This document shows, one piece after another, positions 1 to 5,964 of a stretch of 8,435 bases of DNA. The DNA comes from Micavibrio sp. (GTDB lineage: Bacteria > Pseudomonadota > Alphaproteobacteria > Micavibrionales > Micavibrionaceae), in NCBI GenBank assembly GCA_027066695.1, contig JAMONE010000170.1:1-8435 (forward strand), read 5' to 3'. Below the pieces are notes generated by a model, which did not search any database, was not told where the DNA came from, and saw only the letters and a list, made by a program, of their open reading frames with translations. A program made the translations under genes and the position numbers. How positions within the stretch are numbered: position 1 is the stretch's first letter; every line of letters starts with the position of its first letter.

Positions 1-34
1 CCTTGGTGTAAAGTTTAATATTGTAAAGGTACTT

Positions 35-673
35 ATGATGAAAAAGCGTTTAATAAGATGGGTAATATTAATAGCAATAGGTTTTGGCATTGGCTCGGCT
101 ATTGGGGCTTTTCAAGATAAAAATGAAGAAAACGGCGAGGCTATCTCTCTCTCGCCTGATGATAAAAAAGTTGTTAAGAGTAAAAAAACACATGGTTCTA
201 TTAAGATTACTGCTGATTTTTCGCTGATTGATCATAATGGACAAGATGTTACGCAAGATAGCTATACTGGTACTTATAAGCTTGTATTCTTTGGCTTTAC
301 GCTATGTCCAGAAGTTTGCCCGACAGGTCTTAATAAGATTAGCGTTGTTATGGAAGAGCTTAACGAAGGCGCAAAAAATATCACGCCTTTATTTATTTCG
401 GTAGATCCTGAATATGATACCCCCGAAATTATGAAAGAATATGTTGCGCAGTTTCATCCACAGCTTGTCGGCCTTACAGGATCGCCAGAGCAATTAAAGC
501 ACGCTCAAAAAGCTTTTCGTGTTTATGCTAAAAAATCTGAAAATGATATGTTCGATCACTCGGCATTTATATATTTAATGGCTGCGGATAACTCTTTGAT
601 GGCGATGTATCCTGCAAAAGATAGCGCAACAAAAATCGCACAGAGCGTAGAAAAATTAATCACTAAGCAGTGA
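35..673 (+). CDS. sco1: SCO1/SenC-family copper chaperone / thioredoxin-like protein
   Basis: Membrane-anchored thioredoxin-fold protein of 212 aa, the usual size for the SCO family. Known members deliver copper to, or reduce the cysteines of, the CuA site of cytochrome c oxidase on the outer face of the cytoplasmic membrane. Visible features are a basic N-terminus followed by one hydrophobic helix (about residues 7-25, an uncleaved anchor), a polar linker to about residue 55, and then the SCO domain. The copper ligands are all present: the motif FGFTLCPEVCP puts cysteines at 91 and 95 (CxxxC), and the distal histidine is H175 in DHSAF. The family signature SVDPEYDTP lies at 122-130. AAGG at 26-29 serves as Shine-Dalgarno; two ATGs in a row (35 and 38) are both usable, and the second has the better spacing (8 nt). 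The 3' end overlaps the convergent SCP2 gene. No oxidase gene is in the window, so the partner enzyme is inferred from the family. Confidence 0.93.
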   Translation: MMKKRLIRWVILIAIGFGIGSAIGAFQDKNEENGEAISLSPDDKKVVKSKKTHGSIKITADFSLIDHNGQDVTQDSYTGTYKLVFFGFTLCPEVCPTGLNKISVVMEELNEGAKNITPLFISVDPEYDTPEIMKEYVAQFHPQLVGLTGSPEQLKHAQKAFRVYAKKSENDMFDHSAFIYLMAADNSLMAMYPAKDSATKIAQSVEKLITKQ

Positions 674-958
674 TGCTAATTTCATGGCCTGCCCCATAGA
701 GCCTTGTATCTTTAGCTTGCCCATCATGTAAGCCATGGTTGGATCTTGTGTGCCATTGGCGATTTTCTCAAATAACTCGAGTGAGCAAGTAAAGGTAGTG
801 TCCGCGCTTTCATCCTCGTTGCTCATAATGGCAGGGCTTTGCGTTCCGTCGATGAATATTACACCCTCATCACCAAAATTAAATTTGATTTTTGCACCTA
901 ATTGTGGAGCATAGGATAACTTTTCGCGCATGGTCTTTTCAATATCTTCAAATGTCAT
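656..958 (-). CDS. SCP2 sterol-binding domain protein
   Basis: A single-domain SCP2 (sterol carrier protein 2) protein of 100 aa, likely cytoplasmic. The family has a hydrophobic tunnel that holds sterols, fatty acids or acyl-CoA; the bacterial ligand is usually unknown. The domain fills the whole chain: N-terminal helix 1-15, strand block FNFGDEGVIFIDG (26-38), SADTTFTCS (51-59), and the C-terminal signature MMGKLKIQGSMGQAMKLASLL (78-98), closely matching short alphaproteobacterial members. The frame stays open upstream to 1060, but I start at the ATG at 958. The upstream residues (MKTTRPCSQ...) are not SCP2-like, the protein from here has the family's normal length, and a candidate promoter lies just upstream. 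A second in-frame ATG at 973, with a weak GGA upstream, would add five residues and cannot be excluded. An acyl-CoA dehydrogenase lies further along, but nothing links the two directly. Confidence 0.88.
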   Translation of the reverse strand: MTFEDIEKTMREKLSYAPQLGAKIKFNFGDEGVIFIDGTQSPAIMSNEDESADTTFTCSLELFEKIANGTQDPTMAYMMGKLKIQGSMGQAMKLASLLSD

Positions 959-971
959 GCTTGAATTATAC

Positions 972-1000
972 ATTAGTTTTCCACAAAAAATAAGTGTAAA
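972..1000 (-). promoter_or_regulatory. Candidate promoter of the SCP2 gene
   Basis: On the minus strand, TTTACA (995-1000) is followed by a 17-bp spacer and ACTAAT (972-977; 4 of 6 consensus bases). Transcription would begin near 965, leaving a leader of only about 7 nt before the ATG at 958. An alternative -10, a perfect TATAAT at 965-970, would put the start point at the ATG itself (leaderless) but lacks a good -35. Confidence 0.35.
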
Positions 1001-1081
1001 AAACAGGCTTTTCCTTTTTATTACTTTTAAAAGCTGCGAGCATGGGCGTGTGGTTTTCAATGCTTAACGAATCACTTCTTT

Positions 1082-1110
1082 TTGACAGTCTCCTGTCTGC
1101 CGTTTATTTA
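1082..1110 (+). promoter_or_regulatory. Promoter of the exported coiled-coil gene, with inverted repeat over the -35
   Basis: A perfect -35 hexamer TTGACA (1082-1087), a 17-bp spacer and TATTTA as -10 (1105-1110), 18 nt before the ATG at 1129. The inverted repeat GACAG-tctc-CTGTC (1084-1097) overlaps the -35 and the spacer, the position expected of a repressor operator. The -10 is weak (3 of 6), as is common in alphaproteobacteria. Confidence 0.5.
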
Positions 1111-1128
1111 TATTTAGGTCTTTATAAC

Positions 1129-2691
1129 ATGACAAAAAAAATATTAGCTATACCGCTATTTGCTGCTTGCTTAGTAAGCACTGCTTTGACTGCTAACGTT
1201 GCATCGGCAAAAGATAGTGATGTGTATTTCTACCCTAAGGGCAAATGGAATATTGAACGCGCTGGCAAACATACCGAGGGCGCGCCGATAATTTGCGCGG
1301 TAAGTAATAAATTTAATAATGGCTATGTTGTTCAAATTGTTGGTAGTTCTGAAGGAGTTTTAAATCTAAATATTGATTTTCGCCAAGATAGCTTTCAATC
1401 AAATACTAGTTACGATGTTACATATAGTGTCCCTGGGATTACTAAAAGAGTAATTCCTGCAAAGGCCTTCAAGAAAAATTTACTCGTTAGCGATTTGCGC
1501 GGTGAAGATGATTTTGCCACAGCGCTGCAAAAAGCCAGTGTTTTGGATGTTGAAATCAAGGGCGTTGAGTTCCGCATGTATATGACAGGGCTTGTTGGCG
1601 CGATGGATGAATATGCGAAGTGCATCGAACCACAGCAAATTATTGATACGCCCGTAAGCCAAATCATAGAAGAGGTGGCTTCAATTCAAAAAACTACGGG
1701 CACACCAATAAAAATTAATTTTGTGCCAGACGGAAATATAGCTCCGCCGCCGCCGCAACTAAACGAGCCTGTTGAGCTAAATAATGTCATGCAAAGCAAT
1801 GATATGGCAAAGCATAAGTTGCGCCCCTCAGCATCAAACAAGCCACGCTATACTGAAGAGCTGGCAAAACAGCTTAAAGAGCAAAGTGATCAGTATAAAC
1901 CTGAAATCACAGATAATGCTGCGCAAGAAGAAGTTGTAGAAATAGTTGAATTTGAAGAGCTTAAAGAGGTTACTCAAGAAAGCATAATCGAGATTATTGG
2001 TGATAATCTCGAAGGCGATATGGCGCAAAAAGAAGAGTTTATCGGCAAAGAGGCCTCGGCCTCTGATATAAGTGTTGAGCCCAAGCAGATAACAAAAATT
2101 ACTAGTGCTAAATCTTCGCCTCCTGTTTATACAATAACAAAACTAAAGTCTGTGTCTGTAGATTTAACCACTGAAAATGCTGCACATATTGGTGCAGCAT
2201 CTGTTGGTGATATGGATGATAAAGCAATGGATTTAGCGGCAATTTCTCCAGCTATCGGTAAAGATAACGGCGAGTTTATTAATATGCGTAACAAGCTGTC
2301 AGAGCTAGAAGGGCGCGTCGGGGTTTTATTGGGTGAGAATAAAATGCTGAATGAGGAATTGAAAATTATTTTACAAGATTCAGAGAATGAAAAAATGTCT
2401 GTATCTTCAAATAACTGGGATTTAGAACGCGCAACAATGAAGTTTAACGAAGCCGAGCGTCAAGTTATGCGCTTAGGGCGTAAATTACAAACACAAAAAG
2501 CACAATGTAAGAATGAAAAGGCAGAGCTTGAAAATATGCTGTTTGATCCTGAATTAACAAACCAAAATCAATTGGCAAGCCTTGCTTCTTTGGAAACAGA
2601 ACTTGATAGCGTGAAATCTGACTTATATAGACAACAACGTCAGTATGAAGAGCGTATAAAACTATTAGAAAAGCGTCTTGATACTCCTTAA
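1129..2691 (+). CDS. Exported coiled-coil protein of unknown function
   Basis: I do not recognise this 520-aa protein. It begins with a Sec signal peptide (MTKKILAIPLFAACLVSTAL, probable cleavage after VASA at residue 27), so the mature chain is periplasmic or surface-exposed. Order of parts: a globular N-terminal module (28-170) rich in beta-like stretches, with two cysteines at its ends (C56 in PIICAV, C165 in YAKC) that could form a disulfide; a linker with APPPPQ (205-210); a basic patch (227-245); a strongly acidic stretch (265-305); a Ser/Thr/Ala-rich segment (305-375); and a heptad-like charged coiled coil from about 383 to the end (KLSELEGRVGVLLGENKMLN and onward), with a third cysteine at 460. 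The frame is open back to an ATG at 1042, but starting there would bury the signal peptide and ignore the promoter at 1082-1110. The ribosome site is weak (TTAGG, 10 nt from ATG). The FAAC at 11-14 resembles a lipobox, but the hydrophobic core continues beyond it, so I favour signal peptidase I. Monocistronic, ended by the terminator at 2791. Confidence 0.8.
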   Translation: MTKKILAIPLFAACLVSTALTANVASAKDSDVYFYPKGKWNIERAGKHTEGAPIICAVSNKFNNGYVVQIVGSSEGVLNLNIDFRQDSFQSNTSYDVTYSVPGITKRVIPAKAFKKNLLVSDLRGEDDFATALQKASVLDVEIKGVEFRMYMTGLVGAMDEYAKCIEPQQIIDTPVSQIIEEVASIQKTTGTPIKINFVPDGNIAPPPPQLNEPVELNNVMQSNDMAKHKLRPSASNKPRYTEELAKQLKEQSDQYKPEITDNAAQEEVVEIVEFEELKEVTQESIIEIIGDNLEGDMAQKEEFIGKEASASDISVEPKQITKITSAKSSPPVYTITKLKSVSVDLTTENAAHIGAASVGDMDDKAMDLAAISPAIGKDNGEFINMRNKLSELEGRVGVLLGENKMLNEELKIILQDSENEKMSVSSNNWDLERATMKFNEAERQVMRLGRKLQTQKAQCKNEKAELENMLFDPELTNQNQLASLASLETELDSVKSDLYRQQRQYEERIKLLEKRLDTP

Positions 2692-2730
2692 TTATTATTT
2701 TCTTGGGTAACTTACTTTATTACACCCTAA

Positions 2731-2787
2731 ACTTTACTGCGTAACTCCTAGATTTTGCTGCGTAAACTTTCTACTTTTGCTGCGTAA
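2731..2787 (+). repeat. Three short direct repeats, 21-22 bp period
   Basis: Three copies of a 14-bp element ending in (A/G)CTGCGTAA lie at 2731-2744 (ctttACTGCGTAA core), 2752-2765 and 2774-2787 (both ttttGCTGCGTAA). Successive copies end 21 and 22 bp apart, about two turns of the helix. The octamer TAAACTTT also appears twice (2728-2735 and 2763-2770), suggesting a degenerate fourth unit at the left edge. The array lies between the coiled-coil gene's stop codon and its terminator, so it is transcribed as 3' UTR. No known family is recognised. Confidence 0.7.
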
Positions 2788-2790
2788 TTT

Positions 2791-2815
2791 AAGGCTGGGA
2801 AACCAGCCTTTTTTT
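2791..2815 (+). terminator. Intrinsic terminator of the coiled-coil gene
   Basis: A perfect 8-bp stem AAGGCTGG / CCAGCCTT closes on a GAAA tetraloop (2799-2802) and runs into seven consecutive T (2809-2815). It acts on plus-strand transcripts. On the minus strand no comparable T-run follows the hairpin, so it probably does not end the acyl-CoA dehydrogenase message, whose stop codon lies 20 bp to the right. Confidence 0.9.
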
Positions 2816-2834
2816 ATGTGACTCTATGCAAACC

Positions 2835-4625
2835 CTAAAACGCAGCTTCATCCATTGCCATCATGCTATCCGCGCCCGCCAGCACCATTTTAAAGCGGGC
2901 ATCGGATTCGGGCAATACGCGCTCCATAAAGAATTTGGCGGTTTGGATTTTGGCTTCATAAAATTCTTTATCCCCCTCGCCGTTGCTAAGTTTTTCTTGC
3001 GCAGCAATAACCATTTTACACCACATGAAAGCCATAGCAACAAGCGCAAAATGACGTAAGTAATCCACACTTGCCGCGCCTGCTTCATCAGGGTTCTTCA
3101 ATCCCTTTTGTGCAACCATTGCTGTACTTTGCTGCAACTTCATGAAGGATTTAGCGAGCGGGAATATAAATTCCTGTAGCTCGGGGTTAGCTTGGTTGGC
3201 TTCAATAAATTCCTGCACTGGATGAAAGAAACGGCGCAGCAATCGTCCGAAATGCTGCGGCATTTTTCTGCCGACAAGGTCAAGAGCCTGCACACCATTC
3301 GCACCTTCATAAATTTGGGCAATGCGCGCATCGCGGACATATTGCTCCACTCCGCTTTCCCAAATATAGCCATGCCCGCCATAAATTTGAACCGCTAGAT
3401 TTGTAATTTCCGATCCCATATCGGTTAGATATGCCTTTATAATCGGGGTGAGCAGCGCAACCAAATCATCGGCGCGTTGACGCTGTTTTTCGTCCTTATG
3501 TTTAAGGGAAATATCAAGCTCCATCCCTACCCAATAGCTAAGCGCGCGCCCGCCCTCGGTTACGGATTTGGAAAGCATCAACATCCTTCGCACATCGGGA
3601 TGTACAATTATCGGATCGGCTGGCTTATCAGGTGCTTTTACGCCCGTTAAGCTGCGCATCTGCAAGCGTTCTTTCGCGTAAGCCAAGCCATTTTGATATG
3701 CTACTTCGGCAATGCCAAGCCCTTGCATAGCTACGCCGAGGCGCGCATCATTCATAAATGCAAACATCGCACGCAAGCCCTTATGCGGCTCTCCAACCAG
3801 CCATCCTTGCGCTTCGTCGAAATTCATAAGCGCAGTGGCGTTCGCTTTGATGCCCATTTTATGTTCTAACGAGCCACAAACCGCGCCGTTACGTTCGCCC
3901 AAAGAACCATCATCATTTGGCACAAATTTCGGTACAACAAATAGAGATATCCCGCGCGCGCCTTCGGGTGCATCGGGCAACTTAGCCAGCACCAAATGCA
4001 CAATATTTTCGGTCAAATCATGCTCGCCCGCAGAGATAAAAATCTTTGTCCCCGTGATTTTGTAACTGCCCGCATTATCAGGAATAGCCTTGCTCTTAAT
4101 CAACCCTAAATCCGTTCCGCAATGGGCTTCGGTCAGGCACATAGTCCCCGACCATACGCCTTCGACCAGTTTCGGCAGATATAAATCCTTAAGCGCATCA
4201 CTGCCAAATTTATGGATAGCCTCATACGCGCCAAAGGACAGCCCCGGATACATGCCAAGCGACATATTCGCCGAGCATATCATCTCCTTCATCGCCGTAT
4301 TAATCAGCATCGGCATACCCATGCCGCCATGATCGGGATCGCAAGCAAGCCCGCACCAGCCATTTTCCGCAAAAGTATCATAGGCGGCTTTAAATCCTTT
4401 AGGCGTAGTAACCGTACCATCTTTAAGCTCGCAGCCCTCACTATCGCCGCTTTGGTTAAGGGGAAATAATACCTCCGCACAAAGCTTTGCGCCTTCCTCC
4501 AATATCTGATCGCCAAGCTCTAGGGAGAAATCCTCATAACTGTTAAGCTCTGAAAGCTGCTCTGCCCCTAATACATCATGCATAACAAATTTAATATCAT
4601 CTAATGGTGGGTTATATATCGGCAT
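2835..4625 (-). CDS. Acyl-CoA dehydrogenase, long DmdC/FadE-like type
   Basis: FAD-dependent enzyme that introduces the alpha-beta double bond into an acyl-CoA thioester, passing electrons to electron-transfer flavoprotein; cytoplasmic. At 596 aa it belongs to the long class with an extra C-terminal helical domain, which includes 3-methylmercaptopropionyl-CoA dehydrogenase (DmdC) and many fatty acyl-CoA dehydrogenases. Domains: N-terminal extension and alpha domain (about 1-155); FAD-contacting beta domain with MCLTEAHCGTDLG (162-174); central alpha domain (285-455) ending in IYGGHGYIWESGVEQYVRD (414-432) and IAQIYEGANGVQALDLVGRK (435-454); C-terminal domain (460-596). E440 in YEGANG sits at the position of the catalytic base in this family. 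The start is supported by AAGGA (4632-4636) 6 nt upstream of ATG. It is visibly more GC-rich than the neighbouring coiled-coil gene. The substrate cannot be read from the sequence, and no other dmd or beta-oxidation gene is nearby, so I give no gene symbol. Confidence 0.93.
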   Translation of the reverse strand: MPIYNPPLDDIKFVMHDVLGAEQLSELNSYEDFSLELGDQILEEGAKLCAEVLFPLNQSGDSEGCELKDGTVTTPKGFKAAYDTFAENGWCGLACDPDHGGMGMPMLINTAMKEMICSANMSLGMYPGLSFGAYEAIHKFGSDALKDLYLPKLVEGVWSGTMCLTEAHCGTDLGLIKSKAIPDNAGSYKITGTKIFISAGEHDLTENIVHLVLAKLPDAPEGARGISLFVVPKFVPNDDGSLGERNGAVCGSLEHKMGIKANATALMNFDEAQGWLVGEPHKGLRAMFAFMNDARLGVAMQGLGIAEVAYQNGLAYAKERLQMRSLTGVKAPDKPADPIIVHPDVRRMLMLSKSVTEGGRALSYWVGMELDISLKHKDEKQRQRADDLVALLTPIIKAYLTDMGSEITNLAVQIYGGHGYIWESGVEQYVRDARIAQIYEGANGVQALDLVGRKMPQHFGRLLRRFFHPVQEFIEANQANPELQEFIFPLAKSFMKLQQSTAMVAQKGLKNPDEAGAASVDYLRHFALVAMAFMWCKMVIAAQEKLSNGEGDKEFYEAKIQTAKFFMERVLPESDARFKMVLAGADSMMAMDEAAF

Positions 4626-4654
4626 GGGTTATCCTTTTATAATTTTAAGTATTT

Positions 4655-4682
4655 ATTGTAGCAGAAAAAAGTAAAAAACCAA
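4655..4682 (-). promoter_or_regulatory. Promoter of the acyl-CoA dehydrogenase gene
   Basis: Minus-strand TTGGTT (4677-4682), 16-bp spacer, TACAAT (4655-4660; 5 of 6 consensus bases). The expected start point near 4648 gives a leader of about 22 nt carrying the AAGGA ribosome site at 4632-4636. The spacing and the usable leader make this the best promoter in the 178-bp divergent region. Confidence 0.5.
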
Positions 4683-4753
4683 ATTCTAGACATTGTTAGT
4701 TAATTAGTAAACTCTTACAGAGATGACAGCTTTATGCAGTCTTAAATTAAATT

Positions 4754-4759
4754 TTGACA
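4754..4759 (+). promoter_or_regulatory. Candidate -35 element for sua5
   Basis: A perfect TTGACA lies 44 bp upstream of the sua5 ATG. No good -10 sits at 16-18 bp; TGTTTA at 4780-4785 would need a 20-bp spacer. The -35 is therefore credible and the -10 unresolved. Confidence 0.3.
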
Positions 4760-4803
4760 ATAAATTCTTGATTTTGCGCTGTTTAAATGGTTTTTAGAGA
4801 CTT

Positions 4804-5784
4804 ATGACACGGATTTTATCACTTAACCAAAATTCTATTTTAAAGGCTGCCGCTGTTTTAAAGGGTGGTGGGCTTGTTGGAATGCCTACCGAGACGGTTT
4901 ACGGTTTGGCGGCGAATGCGTTTGATAGCAAGGCTGTGGCAAAGATTTTCGAGGCGAAAGGTCGCCCGCAATTTAACCCGCTAATTGTCCATGTGAATGA
5001 TATTGATGCAGCCCGCGAAATATCCGAGTTAAATGAGCAAGCTCTTATTCTGGCTCATAAATTTTGGCCAGGGGCTTTGACACTTATATTATCGCGTAAG
5101 CATGATAGCGGGTTATCAGATTTGGTGAGCGCAGGACTGGCGAGCGTAGCGGTGCGCATTCCCGCACATAAGGGAGCGAGGGATTTGATTAAAGCGTGCG
5201 ATTTTCCGCTAGCTGCGCCGAGTGCGAATAAATCGGGGAGCTTAAGTCCTACAAATCCCGCTCATGTTGCGCAAAGCCTTGGTAGCTCGGTTGATATGAT
5301 TTTGGCGGACGGTGCTTGCGCGGTTGGTTTAGAGTCTACGATAGTGGATTGCACAGGCGCAAAGCCTTTAATACTGCGCTCTGGCGGGGTAGGGGCTAAA
5401 GAATTATCTGATATTTTAGGGCGTGAAATTGCCTATGATCTGGGCGAGGATCAGGGCAATATTAAATCACCAGGCCAGCTATTAAAGCATTACGCACCGT
5501 CTATTCCTGTGCGCTTAAACGCCATTGATTTGGAGGAGGGCGAGGCATTGCTATCCTTTGGCTCAGCTAAGTTTATGGGCGTGAAAGGCGGCAGTAATTT
5601 ACCCGATAATATGGTGCGTCATTTGAGTAAGGATGGCGATTTATACGAAGCTGCGGCGAATTTATTCGCTATGATGCGTGAGCTTGATAATTCAGCTTAT
5701 AAAGGAATTGCGGTTATGAATATTCCTGAACAAGGCATCGGTATCGCCATAAATGATCGCCTTCGCCGCGCTGGGGGTGGTTAG
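4804..5784 (+). CDS. sua5: Threonylcarbamoyl-AMP synthase, Sua5 type
   Basis: Makes L-threonylcarbamoyladenylate from threonine, bicarbonate and ATP, the first step of t6A modification at position 37 of ANN-decoding tRNAs; TsaB, TsaD and TsaE complete the pathway and are not in the window. The 326-aa length matches the two-domain Sua5 form rather than the roughly 190-aa TsaC form. The YrdC domain (about 10-200) shows PTETVYGLA (28-36), KGRP (52-55) and PSANKSGSLSPT (139-150), which contribute the nucleotide and threonine site, then LESTIVD (176-182). The conserved linker SPGQLLKHYAP (222-232), which covers the active site in this family, leads into the C-terminal Sua5 domain (about 234-323) ending in the typical GIAINDRLRRAG. 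The ATG has only a weak AGAGA upstream, but MTRIL is a normal family start. The protein ends where the family normally ends, at TAG (5782-5784), although the frame then stays open for 54 more codons. Confidence 0.95.
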   Translation: MTRILSLNQNSILKAAAVLKGGGLVGMPTETVYGLAANAFDSKAVAKIFEAKGRPQFNPLIVHVNDIDAAREISELNEQALILAHKFWPGALTLILSRKHDSGLSDLVSAGLASVAVRIPAHKGARDLIKACDFPLAAPSANKSGSLSPTNPAHVAQSLGSSVDMILADGACAVGLESTIVDCTGAKPLILRSGGVGAKELSDILGREIAYDLGEDQGNIKSPGQLLKHYAPSIPVRLNAIDLEEGEALLSFGSAKFMGVKGGSNLPDNMVRHLSKDGDLYEAAANLFAMMRELDNSAYKGIAVMNIPEQGIGIAINDRLRRAGGG

Positions 5785-5949
5785 CATAAGAATAAGCTTT
5801 TACCAAAAATAAAATCATTTTGGCTTTTTGCTAGGGCAACTAGCGCATTAGCTCTTATTGCACAACCAATTTTTCAGAAATCATCTGACCTCGATACGAC
5901 AAAGCCAGCTGCGGATAAAGAGCCAATAGAAATTGAAGCCGAACATTAG
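5785..5949 (+). other. Open in-frame tail after the sua5 stop codon, no start codon
   Basis: Directly after the sua5 TAG the same frame runs for 54 codons to a second TAG (5947-5949). It contains no ATG, GTG or TTG. The conceptual peptide has a lysine-rich start (NKLLPKIK), a hydrophobic stretch (FWLFARATSALALIAQPIF) and an acidic end (EPIEIEAEH), a layout resembling a membrane anchor with a charged tail. Because the frame is the same as sua5, only stop-codon readthrough, a rare start codon or a past nonsense change could have it translated. It occupies nearly all of the gap between the convergent sua5 and ftsH genes. It may equally be chance or a gene remnant. Confidence 0.3.
5803..5829 (+). 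terminator. Weak candidate terminator after sua5
   Basis: CCAAAA (5803-5808) can pair with TTTTGG (5818-5823) around a 9-nt loop, followed by CTTTTT. The stem has only two G-C pairs, so it would be weak. It is the only plus-strand structure of this kind after sua5. If real, it lies inside the open in-frame tail and argues against that tail being expressed. Confidence 0.3.
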
Positions 5950-5964
5950 AAGCAGGCTAAAAAC

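Noticed and set aside
1..18. Possible last codons of an upstream gene (frame 1, ending in TAA at 16-18)
   Set aside because: Five codons are too few to support a call, although it would be a plausible gene end.
1042..1128. Upstream ATG extending the coiled-coil protein by 29 residues
   Set aside because: It would bury the signal peptide, has no clear ribosome site and lies upstream of the promoter at 1082-1110.
2728..2790. Reading the direct repeats as a CRISPR array
   Set aside because: The repeats are about 14 bp with 7-8 bp gaps and only three copies, far from CRISPR repeat and spacer lengths, and no cas gene is present.
3712..4065. 117-codon plus-strand open frame inside the acyl-CoA dehydrogenase
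   Set aside because: Shadow frame opposite a well-conserved enzyme, with no ribosome site or recognisable protein features.
2835..4625. Naming the acyl-CoA dehydrogenase dmdC and proposing a DMSP demethylation locus
   Set aside because: The family resemblance is real, but no other dmd gene is present and many fatty acyl-CoA dehydrogenases share the same architecture.
5830..5844. Hairpin GCTAG-ggcaa-CTAGC after sua5
   Set aside because: Perfect 5-bp arms but no T-run on either strand and no conserved context; possible by chance.
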